Below, piece after piece: positions 54,959 to 62,471 of a stretch of DNA of 64,000 nucleotides. The notes under the pieces are model-generated. The model saw only the letters and a list, made by a program, of their open reading frames with translations. It had not been told where the DNA came from and searched no databases. Origin of the DNA: DATJPR01 sp963811705 (lineage in GTDB: Bacteria; Bacteroidota; Ignavibacteria; UBA10030; UBA6906); contig CAWESL010000007.1 of the NCBI GenBank assembly GCA_963811705.1, positions 310,001-374,000 of the forward strand, in the 5' to 3' direction. The number at the start of each line of letters is the position of its first letter. The first letter of the stretch is position 1. Position numbers and translations under genes: made by a program.

Positions 54959-56671
54959 TCACGCAAACCTGATCCGAAGCGCGTAGGCAAAATCGCAGGG
55001 CTTTGCTAGAGGTTTCTGAACACTCAATGAGTCGGCAGACTGGTTCCAATCCACCGTGTCGACGCAACCGAGGAGCTCAACGTTCGCCACTTTGGCCGGG
55101 TGCAGCGGTAACGCCGTCCCCAGACTCTGTACCTGAAATTTATCACCGGTTGGCCACCCCAGAACGATAGCGTAGAGGACATCTCCGCGCTTGGAACACG
55201 TGAACCGGATATCACTCGCATCGAGAGCCGCTGTGCTGTTGCCTGCGAAGGCACCCGATTTCGCGGTGTGGGGTCCTTCACCGAAACTCTTCCACGGCCT
55301 GGTTTCATAGATTGCTTCGCCGTTCGTTTGCATCCAGCTTCCGATGCCATCGAGGATTGCCACTTCGTCTGCATCGATTGTTCCGTCCGGCCTGCCGGGG
55401 ATATTGAGGATGAAGGTGCCATTCTTGCTGACCGCATCCACCATCCAGCGGACAGCTTCGACCGGCTTCATATACCCGTGATTCATGAGGAGCATCCGGT
55501 TATAATGCCATTCGCCAATGCAGGTTTCAGACTGCCATGCGTACGGCATGATGCGGTCAGTCACTCCGCGCTCGTAGTCTGCAACGACGGCTTTCGCCAG
55601 TGAATCAGGCACATTCTTGATGTTCAACACGGCATCGAGCTTGCCCCCGTGGGTCTTCAGAGAATGGTTGTAAAAATAGGCGCCGATGTTCATGCCCGCC
55701 CAGCCGAGAGGCAATCCGCCGTTGTCGAAATACAGAAGGTCGGGATCATGTTGATCCAAAAGATCGCGCACCCGGTCGTAGAAATTCCGGACGTATGCCT
55801 CATCAGGATTCTCTTTGATCCCGTGCTTGCGTCCGTAAAGCGCCTGCGGATCGAACCCTTCCCACCATTGATCCTTCCCCATGTCCGTTGTCAGATGCCC
55901 GTCATACGGTACTCCAGCGAGCGGGCCCGACTTGTCGCAAAGATGCGCCACCTGAAACCACCACCAGTTTCGCGCCGCGTGCACGGTGACACCAAAGCGA
56001 AGTCCTTGTCGCCGTGCAGCAGTGGCCCACCCGCCGATCACGTCCCGCTTCGGTCCGATCTTGCCCGCATTCCATGGGTGGTGCTTCGAGGCCCACGTAT
56101 CGAACCCATCGTGATGATTGGCAAGCGCCACAAACAACCTGGCACCGGCCCGCTTGGCGCGCTCGATCATCGCTTCAGGGTCCCAGTTCAGCAGAGTCCA
56201 TTGTGCGCAGAGATCCTTATAGCCGAATTTCGACGGATGACCATATCGGGCGATCTGGTTATCGTACTGTCCTTGTCCCTGGATGTACATATTTCGCGCG
56301 TACCAATCGCCGGCCTCAGGAACGCATTGCGGACTCCAGTGGGCCCAGATGCCGAACTTGGCATCGCGGTACCACTCCGGTGCCTCATAGGCAAGGAGCG
56401 ATTCCCATTCCGGTTTGAACGGCCCTTCGCCGGCAAGTCCGGGAATGTTGGGAGACTTCAATGGCACTCCGTCCCACGTGCCGGATCCAGCCGAGGCTTC
56501 ACCGGTTCCCCACCCGGTGTCGACCAGGGCTTGCCAATCGGATACAGGGAAATTCGGGACGCCGCCGTGGGACAGTATCCCTTGAAGACTCTTTGCGCTC
56601 GCGCTCAGCGGGAGAACCGCGGCAGCGCCGGCTCCCTTTCCCAGAACTTCGAAGAATTTTCTTCGTTCCAC
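54959..56671 (-). CDS. GH29 alpha-L-fucosidase with Tat-like signal
   Basis: The product has 570 residues from a GTG at 56671, strongly supported by TAGAGGAGCT eight nt upstream. The N-terminus reads as a twin-arginine signal (ERRKFFEVLGKGAGAAAVLP). The GH29 barrel has PEWYRDAKFGIWAHWSPQCV, ALANHHDGFDTWASKHHPWN and DPDLLYFDNGGLP with nucleophile Asp316, then VSKNGTFILNIPGRPDG; a C-terminal sandwich ends the protein. It is clearly related to the GH29 half of the fusion enzyme (shared GDWYAR-MY-QG-GQY block) and more distant from the GH29 at 6074. Release of alpha-L-fucose in the periplasm is expected. It is the first gene of a GH29-GH43 pair. Confidence 0.88.
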   Translation of the reverse strand: MERRKFFEVLGKGAGAAAVLPLSASAKSLQGILSHGGVPNFPVSDWQALVDTGWGTGEASAGSGTWDGVPLKSPNIPGLAGEGPFKPEWESLLAYEAPEWYRDAKFGIWAHWSPQCVPEAGDWYARNMYIQGQGQYDNQIARYGHPSKFGYKDLCAQWTLLNWDPEAMIERAKRAGARLFVALANHHDGFDTWASKHHPWNAGKIGPKRDVIGGWATAARRQGLRFGVTVHAARNWWWFQVAHLCDKSGPLAGVPYDGHLTTDMGKDQWWEGFDPQALYGRKHGIKENPDEAYVRNFYDRVRDLLDQHDPDLLYFDNGGLPLGWAGMNIGAYFYNHSLKTHGGKLDAVLNIKNVPDSLAKAVVADYERGVTDRIMPYAWQSETCIGEWHYNRMLLMNHGYMKPVEAVRWMVDAVSKNGTFILNIPGRPDGTIDADEVAILDGIGSWMQTNGEAIYETRPWKSFGEGPHTAKSGAFAGNSTAALDASDIRFTCSKRGDVLYAIVLGWPTGDKFQVQSLGTALPLHPAKVANVELLGCVDTVDWNQSADSLSVQKPLAKPCDFAYALRIRFA

Positions 56672-56777
56672 GGTGATAGCTCCTCTACGGTTGCTTCGGC
56701 GCGTATCAGGGACACATCAGCAATCGATCAATGCCGCGTCACTGGCCGGTTGATCTTGAGAGAATCTGAAGCCCCGG

Positions 56778-59243
56778 TCACGGTGAAGCGACCAGCGTGT
56801 ATTCTTTCCCCGCTTCTGCCTGGAAGTCGTACAGATACGTATCGCGAATCTTGACCGGCTCAAGCGTCGCCTTCGGCGACACGAGAGGCGGCCTGGTGTC
56901 CGGCACCCGGTAAAACGGATTGCGATTCTCCCCCGTCGCACGTACAAGTTTCGCACCTCCTTCAGCCTTCAACGGCCAATACGATCGAATGCGGCAGTTG
57001 CCACCGAGAGTCGAGTGAATCACCAGCTTCGTGATGGTTCCGTCTCGCCATTCCATATCCTTGATCTCATATCCTCCCCGTGCCCGAAGGCCCTTTACGG
57101 TACCGGTTTTCCAGACATCGGGCAGCGCGGGGAGAACAAAGATCGCACCATCGTCACTTTGCACGAGCATCTCGGCGATGCCCGCGGTAAATCCGAAATT
57201 CCCGTCGATCTGGAACGGGGGATGCGCGTCAAACATGTTCGCATACGTCCCCCCCTTTTCAAATTCCGGTTTGTCGACCAGGCTGATCTGGTTTCGGATA
57301 AGCGTATAGGCATGATTGCCGTCAAGGAACCGGGCCCAGAGATTGATCTTCCAATTCATCGACCAGCCCGTTGACGGATCGCCCCGGAAAATGAGGGACC
57401 GTCGCGCGGCATCAAACAGTTCCGGCGTACGGAACGGAGAGATCTGATTCGAAGGGTAGACTCCATACAGATGCGATACATGCCGGTGGTGATCTTCGGG
57501 ATTATCCCAGTCTTCAATCCACTCCTGCAATTGACCATGCTGACCGATCTGCATCGGCGGCAGTCGCTTCAGCGCTCCGTCGACTTTGGCGCTAAACTCT
57601 TTATCGATCCCCAGGATTCGCGCGGCACGGATGGTCTTTGTGAAAAGATCGAACAACAACTGGTTATCCATCGTTGTTCCGGCAGAGATGGAAGACTCGG
57701 GATGAGATGCCGGGGCATTTTCGGGAGAGACGGACGGACACACGACAAGCCAGTCGTGACCGGGGTATTCGACCAGGAAACTCAGGAAGAACTCCACCGC
57801 ACCCTTCATCACCGGGTAGACCGATTTCAGGTAATTCGTATCGCCGTTGAACTCGTATTTTTCCCAGAGATGCTGGCTCAGCCAGGCTCCCCCCATCGGC
57901 CACATTCCCCAAAATGAGCCGTCGATCGGTCCGTTGATCCGCCAGAGATCGGTGTTGTGGTGCAGCACCCACCCCTTCGCCCCGTACATGGTCTCGGCAG
58001 TCTGCCTGCCTGTCACGGAGAGTTCCCGGATCATCTGGACAAGAGGCTCATTCATCTCACTGAGATTCGTCTCTTCAGAAGGCCAGTAGTTCATCTCCGT
58101 GTTGATGTTCACCGTGTACTTGCTGTCCCAGGGAGGATACAGTTGATCATTCCAGAGTCCCTGCAGGGTTGCCGGTTGCCCGCCCGGTTGGGAACAAGCG
58201 ATCAGAAGATACCGACCGAATTGAAAATAGAGCGCCGCGAGTTGGGGGTCGTTGCCCCCGGCGAATCGGGCAATGCGAACATCGGTGGGATTCTTTACCG
58301 AATCCGTGACTCCCAGATCAAGGCTGACCCGATTGAAGAATTTCTGATATGCCGCAACGTTGTCCCGGAGCGCCTCTTCAAAAGTCTTCTTCAAGGCACT
58401 CTTGAGATACGCATCGGCCCTTGCACCTGCATCCGCACTAATATCAGCATAGTTCTTCACGCTGGACGCAATCGATATAAAGAGCGTGGCACTATTGGCG
58501 TTGGTGACCGCCAGAGCTGTATCGGTAGCATGCACTGCCCCGCCGTCTGCGCGAATTTCAACCTGCGCCTGAAATTGCACCCTGCCCTGCACCGAATCGC
58601 AGTCGCCCGTGACGCCCGACATGATCAGTGTGTTATCGCCCTTTGTCGAAATCTTGACCGCCGCCGGCCTGTCCATCGAAGCCGAAAAGTGTATCGACCC
58701 GGGCTTGTTCGAAGAGATTCGGACAACAATGACCTGGTCAGGAAGCGAGGCAAAGGCCTGACTTTCGTACTGAACGCCATCAACCGTGTAGCGGGTCGTC
58801 TCCACGGCATTGGCGATATCGAGTTCCCGGTAGTAGTCGGCATACTGTTCATGTCCCGGAAACATGAGGCGGAGACTTCCAACCGTCTGGTACGGCATTC
58901 CCTGGGAGGTTTTGCTGATGAATTTCTGGTTGACCAGGTCCTGGGCTTCCTTGTACTTGCCGGCAAAGATTAATCGCCGAACCTCCGGGAGAGCCTCCCG
59001 CGCATCGGGATTGTCGTTCCGATTCGGTTGGCCGCCCCACACAGTGATCTCATTGAGTTGAATGGTCTCCTTGCTCGGATCTCCATAGACCATGGCTCCG
59101 AGTCGACCGTTCCCGATCGGCAGCGCCTCGACCCATCGCCTGGCGGGATGGTTGTACCTCAGCTTCAGGAGAGAATCAGTCTGGGCGAAGGCGTCACTCA
59201 GCATCACCACACAAAGCGCAATTGCCAACCGTCCTTTTTTCAT
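56778..59243 (-). CDS. GH95 alpha-L-fucosidase
   Basis: An 821-residue protein with a signal peptide (LAIALCVVMLSDAFAQ). It has canonical GH95 layout: N-terminal sandwich (PARRWVEALPIGNGRLGAMV, GDPSKETIQLNEITVWGG), (alpha/alpha)6 barrel (YTVNINTEMNYWPSEETNLS, WVLHHNTDLWRINGPIDGSF, VCPSVSPENAP, HHRHVSHLYGVYPSNQISPF, HPPFQIDGNFGFTAGIAEML) and a terminal beta domain. Glu of SPEN and Asp of QIDG are the expected acid and base partner. GH95 enzymes are inverting alpha-1,2-L-fucosidases, or alpha-L-galactosidases, acting on xyloglucan and other plant glycans. The ATG overlaps the fucU stop by four nt (ATGA), so it is translationally coupled to fucose mutarotase. That supports fucose as the released sugar. 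Confidence 0.92.
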   Translation of the reverse strand: MKKGRLAIALCVVMLSDAFAQTDSLLKLRYNHPARRWVEALPIGNGRLGAMVYGDPSKETIQLNEITVWGGQPNRNDNPDAREALPEVRRLIFAGKYKEAQDLVNQKFISKTSQGMPYQTVGSLRLMFPGHEQYADYYRELDIANAVETTRYTVDGVQYESQAFASLPDQVIVVRISSNKPGSIHFSASMDRPAAVKISTKGDNTLIMSGVTGDCDSVQGRVQFQAQVEIRADGGAVHATDTALAVTNANSATLFISIASSVKNYADISADAGARADAYLKSALKKTFEEALRDNVAAYQKFFNRVSLDLGVTDSVKNPTDVRIARFAGGNDPQLAALYFQFGRYLLIACSQPGGQPATLQGLWNDQLYPPWDSKYTVNINTEMNYWPSEETNLSEMNEPLVQMIRELSVTGRQTAETMYGAKGWVLHHNTDLWRINGPIDGSFWGMWPMGGAWLSQHLWEKYEFNGDTNYLKSVYPVMKGAVEFFLSFLVEYPGHDWLVVCPSVSPENAPASHPESSISAGTTMDNQLLFDLFTKTIRAARILGIDKEFSAKVDGALKRLPPMQIGQHGQLQEWIEDWDNPEDHHRHVSHLYGVYPSNQISPFRTPELFDAARRSLIFRGDPSTGWSMNWKINLWARFLDGNHAYTLIRNQISLVDKPEFEKGGTYANMFDAHPPFQIDGNFGFTAGIAEMLVQSDDGAIFVLPALPDVWKTGTVKGLRARGGYEIKDMEWRDGTITKLVIHSTLGGNCRIRSYWPLKAEGGAKLVRATGENRNPFYRVPDTRPPLVSPKATLEPVKIRDTYLYDFQAEAGKEYTLVASP

Positions 59244-59704
59244 GCTTGCCCCGGGCGAAGAACGTCAGGTTCCTTCGATACAACAACTCCCTTTTTCAGG
59301 ATGATATTCGCGTACAACGCCGATTCGCCTGTGGCAACAACGGCAAACGCCTTTCGTGCCCGTTCATAGAACGCGAAGCGTTCGACGTATTCGAACTCGG
59401 TGAACGGTTCCTTGCTTGCCAGAAGGATCTTCCGGTACTCTTCCCAAATGACGGGTCGAACGTTGTCACCCGGGGTCACGGCCATCAACCCAACCGGCTT
59501 TTCGACATATGTATCAAGCGGAAACAGGGTCATCAGAGATTCCAAAATCTTTGGAATTCCATGCCCGTCGAGACGGACAAGTCTCCGAGCGACCGACGCG
59601 GCCGGGAAATTCCCGTCGGCAAGAACGATCTCATCGCCGTGCCCCATTTCCATGAGGACGTTGAGCAGGGCCGGACTCAGGATACTGGGGATTCCTTTGA
59701 GCAA
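59240..59704 (-). CDS. fucU: L-fucose mutarotase
   Basis: A 154-residue cytoplasmic protein of the RbsD/FucU family, which interconverts alpha and beta anomers of L-fucose before isomerisation. TTG 59704 is chosen as start because it gives LLKGIPSILSPALLNVLMEM, which lines up with the beginning of known FucU proteins (MLK-ISP-ISPELL), and has AGGGG eight nt upstream; a GTG at 59713 overlaps that site. GHGDEIVLADGNFPA holds the family His and Asp. RFAFYERARKAFAVVATGE and ANIILKKGVV end the fold as in other FucU proteins. Its stop overlaps the GH95 start. No fucose isomerase, kinase or aldolase is in the window. Confidence 0.88.
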   Translation of the reverse strand: MLKGIPSILSPALLNVLMEMGHGDEIVLADGNFPAASVARRLVRLDGHGIPKILESLMTLFPLDTYVEKPVGLMAVTPGDNVRPVIWEEYRKILLASKEPFTEFEYVERFAFYERARKAFAVVATGESALYANIILKKGVVVSKEPDVLRPGQA

Positions 59705-59897
59705 TTGTCTCACCCCTTTGTTTTAAGAACGCGTACACCTCGATCCGCGGATCGCTCCAAATCTGACGACGCGTTGCCGCACCCGCCACCAACACGCAGA
59801 CCCCTCCGACATCCCTCTCTGGAAATCTGTGCCGGAGAAGCGTGCCCGGTTTCTTCTTCCATGCGCCCTCTCGCTGTTCCCGCGACATGGAGAACAT
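59631..59897 (-). CDS. Small ORF (88 aa) between the membrane protein and fucU
   Basis: I do not recognise this product. Its ATG at 59897 shares a base with the stop of the membrane-protein gene (TGATG), a typical coupling junction. The first 60 residues look protein-like (KPGTLLRHRFPERDVGGVCV, RRQIWSDPRIEVYAFLKQRG), with no signal peptide or membrane segment. The last 25 overlap the fucU coding region in another frame and look like shadow sequence. It could be a small real protein with an unusually long overlap, a frameshifted remnant, or a chance frame in a 192-nt gap. Evidence is weak. Confidence 0.25.
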   Translation of the reverse strand: MFSMSREQREGAWKKKPGTLLRHRFPERDVGGVCVLVAGAATRRQIWSDPRIEVYAFLKQRGETIAQRNPQYPESGPAQRPHGNGARR

Positions 59898-62263
59898 CAA
59901 CGAGCGGTTTTGCCCGAACCGGGTTTGCCATTCTTCATGAACCGGAACGACGTCACCACGACGACCAGATAGAAGAAGAGCCCGACGAAATATGCCGGCG
60001 TGAAGCCGTACAGCATAGAGAACACCAAAGCGATCACCGAACCCAGGACGGACATGGAGCCGTTGACGCCGTACATCCAGGGGATAAAGCGCTCGTTGTG
60101 ACCTTGCGTCAACAGTTGTATGCACGACGGGAACGGTATCCCCAGGAAGAAGGCAAGCGGAAGGACGACAAGGAAACTTGTCGCCGCGCGCATCGGCAAT
60201 GCGAATTCAAGGCTCTTCGTAAGAACAAGGGGAGAGAGAACGAATTCGAGAATGCCGACGACAACAATGGCAACACTCACTGCGTACAACCGCTTCGTCA
60301 CATCTGCTCCAAACATGTTCCTTCCCAGCATACTCCCGGCGCCCATCCCGACGAGTATCGAACTCAACAGTATCGACAAGGATATCGTCGGCGACCCCAA
60401 ATACAAAACGAGTTTCTGAAAGAGGGAAACCTCCAGGACCATGAATCCTATCCCCGAGCAACTCAGGACGGTCAAGGGGAGGATGACGTTGGGGAGGCGG
60501 CCGTCCGCGGACTTTCGCCGTAGCCACCTGAACGGCAGCCAGACGACGAGAAGGCTGAAGACAACGGTCCCCGCCAGAAGCAATCGGTATTCCCGGGGAA
60601 TGCCCTTGAATATCTTGTAGAAGTACGGCATGTCGTCCGTGCACGGAGAGATATCGTACTTGGATTGACTGATATACATCTTCAGCCGATCTGGAGACTG
60701 GGATATTCCCGCGATGAACCGATTGATGGGCGATGAACTGCCGTCTTTCATCCCGTAAGGCAGGTACGTTGCAGTGGGAATACCGGGGGGCAGGGTCATG
60801 CAGGTCGTCGCCCATCGCTGCGCTTCGTCACGATCGAAGATACTCTTCTTGATCACAACTGTGGGGGCGTATTCCGCTTCAAATACCGCAAGATGATTCT
60901 CGAATTCCGCGGCCGGGATCCCCATGTCCTGGAACACCGTGGCCGCCGTCGCGATGAGTCGCATGAGTTCCCACTCGTTGTGGACCGTGAGAATCAATCT
61001 GCCATCGGCATTCAGTTTCTTCAGATAGTCTTCGATTGCTTCAGTCGTAAGGAGATAATTCTCGCTTGTCGCAAACGGTTCGATGTTTTGCATTTGCGCC
61101 GTCGAAGGAAGCGCCATCACGATAAGGTCGAACAGCGCATTCGACTGTCTGACATAATGTCTCCCCTCCTCGACGACAATCTTCACATTGGGGAAGTCCG
61201 TGTAGATCCCCCCGTCAAACGCCTTGTGGTCCTTCACGATCTTCACAAAATCCGGATTGACCTCCACGCCGGTAATGGTGTCGGCCTCGCCGAACAGGCC
61301 CAGCAGAACCTCTTTCCCGCCCCCGGGGCCGATGTCGAGCATCGACCGCTTCTCGCTTTTCTTCAGGCAGAGGAACGGGATGGCGTTCGTGTGTTGGAGC
61401 AACAACTGCTGCAGCATTGACTGGGTATTCCGGACGTTTCCGTTAAAGCGATACACCTGAGTTCCGGCCGCTCCGTCGACAAAGAGCTGCCGCACCATAT
61501 CCTGCTGGCTGTATTGCACCAGGTCCGATCTCCCGTAAATACTCCAGCGGCTATCGATGATATGGGAGCTCGTTGCTGCGTCCGGATAGACGTAATAGAA
61601 ATCCTTTTCAGGAAAATTGCCGATGGGAACCATCCCGAGAAATTCGTTCCGGCCGTTGACCAGGAGAGCCGCAAAGGAGATTCCGACGATCGCATACACG
61701 AAAACGCGTTTGCGCAGGGTGATCAGAGGCGACAGGAACAACGCAGACAACGCGAACGCCACGAGCGCGACGAAGAGGACGCTATTGGGCGCGCCGAGGA
61801 GGCCGATCAGCCCGAGGGAAGCGACCGAACCCACCGCAGCGCCCGACACGTCCAGCGCGTAGAGACTGAAACTCGATGCGGGATAGGCCTTGTAGATCTG
61901 TGCGTAGACGATGCCTGCGGCGAAAAACGGAAGGAACACGAACAGAAGAAAAATCGCCGGGCTGGTGATGGAGAGCTTAATGGTCGCGGTAATGAAGAGG
62001 CAGAGCAATGCCCCGAGGAGAACCAGGGCGCGATACGCGATCTTCGCCAAATCCTCGGCTGCTTTGATCTTGTAGAATGAGAAGACGCCGCCGCACCCCA
62101 GTCCGAGAAGGGCGAGCGAGAGCGTGATGAAGGCGTAGTCCTGAACAAAAATGACCGACGCGATGCGCGTAGAGACTATCTCAAAACAGAGAATCAAGGC
62201 CGACAGAAGAAAGAGCGACAAGTACACGAGGGTGCTGCTATGTTTTCGCCTGACATCGGTCAT
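59897..62263 (-). CDS. Multi-pass membrane protein with spermidine-synthase-like domain
   Basis: The product has 788 residues from ATG 62263 (CGGAAA upstream; no strong site). About six N-terminal membrane segments (TLVYLSLFLLSALILCFEIV, FITLSLALLGLGCGGVF, FLLFVFLPFFAAGIVYAQIY) are followed by a soluble Rossmann domain (about 320-520) with RSMLDIGPGGGKEVLLGL, TGVEVNPDFVKI and LILTVHNEWELMRL. About six further membrane segments follow (GIGFMVLEVSLFQKLVLYLG, LAFFLGIPFPSCIQLL). This is the layout of the membrane-bound spermidine-synthase-like family, whose substrate is mostly unknown. The SAM-binding glycine motif is intact, so transferase activity is possible; real polyamine synthesis is not shown. 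Its link to glycan breakdown is unclear. Confidence 0.75.
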   Translation of the reverse strand: MTDVRRKHSSTLVYLSLFLLSALILCFEIVSTRIASVIFVQDYAFITLSLALLGLGCGGVFSFYKIKAAEDLAKIAYRALVLLGALLCLFITATIKLSITSPAIFLLFVFLPFFAAGIVYAQIYKAYPASSFSLYALDVSGAAVGSVASLGLIGLLGAPNSVLFVALVAFALSALFLSPLITLRKRVFVYAIVGISFAALLVNGRNEFLGMVPIGNFPEKDFYYVYPDAATSSHIIDSRWSIYGRSDLVQYSQQDMVRQLFVDGAAGTQVYRFNGNVRNTQSMLQQLLLQHTNAIPFLCLKKSEKRSMLDIGPGGGKEVLLGLFGEADTITGVEVNPDFVKIVKDHKAFDGGIYTDFPNVKIVVEEGRHYVRQSNALFDLIVMALPSTAQMQNIEPFATSENYLLTTEAIEDYLKKLNADGRLILTVHNEWELMRLIATAATVFQDMGIPAAEFENHLAVFEAEYAPTVVIKKSIFDRDEAQRWATTCMTLPPGIPTATYLPYGMKDGSSSPINRFIAGISQSPDRLKMYISQSKYDISPCTDDMPYFYKIFKGIPREYRLLLAGTVVFSLLVVWLPFRWLRRKSADGRLPNVILPLTVLSCSGIGFMVLEVSLFQKLVLYLGSPTISLSILLSSILVGMGAGSMLGRNMFGADVTKRLYAVSVAIVVVGILEFVLSPLVLTKSLEFALPMRAATSFLVVLPLAFFLGIPFPSCIQLLTQGHNERFIPWMYGVNGSMSVLGSVIALVFSMLYGFTPAYFVGLFFYLVVVVTSFRFMKNGKPGSGKTAR

Positions 62264-62379
62264 CAGTCGGTTTCCGCAGGACAGGAACCATATGAAGGGT
62301 CTCGCACGAATTCCCTTCCGCACTGTTCTCTTGCCAGGGCTCGATCCGTTTGCCTCTCCCCCACGCTCCCCTCCCTCCT

Positions 62380-62422
62380 CAGGAGCATCGCAGTATCGGG
62401 GATGGATACTGGACGACTCCTG
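62380..62422. other. Two-tier stem-loop after the GH10 gene
   Basis: CAGTATC (62391-62397) pairs with GATACTG (62405-62411) around a seven-base loop, and CAGGAG (62380-62385) pairs with CTCCTG (62417-62422) outside a small internal loop. It lies in the 208-nt gap between the GH10 stop and the membrane-protein start. There is no T-tract. It may be a transcript-end structure or an operator; nothing else is seen in this gap. Confidence 0.4.
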
Positions 62423-62471
62423 AAGGAGAGATGCAACGGCGTCGAACCCGCGATACTAGGTTCGCCTGATA

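Noticed and set aside
53569..56671. Idea that the fusion enzyme arose by read-through of this GH29-GH43 pair
   Set aside because: Gene order here is GH29 then GH43, opposite to the domain order in the fusion.
59710..59931. 73-codon frame in the gap before fucU
   Set aside because: Its sequence is low in protein-like character and competes with the better-placed TGATG frame; it overlaps the end of the membrane-protein gene.
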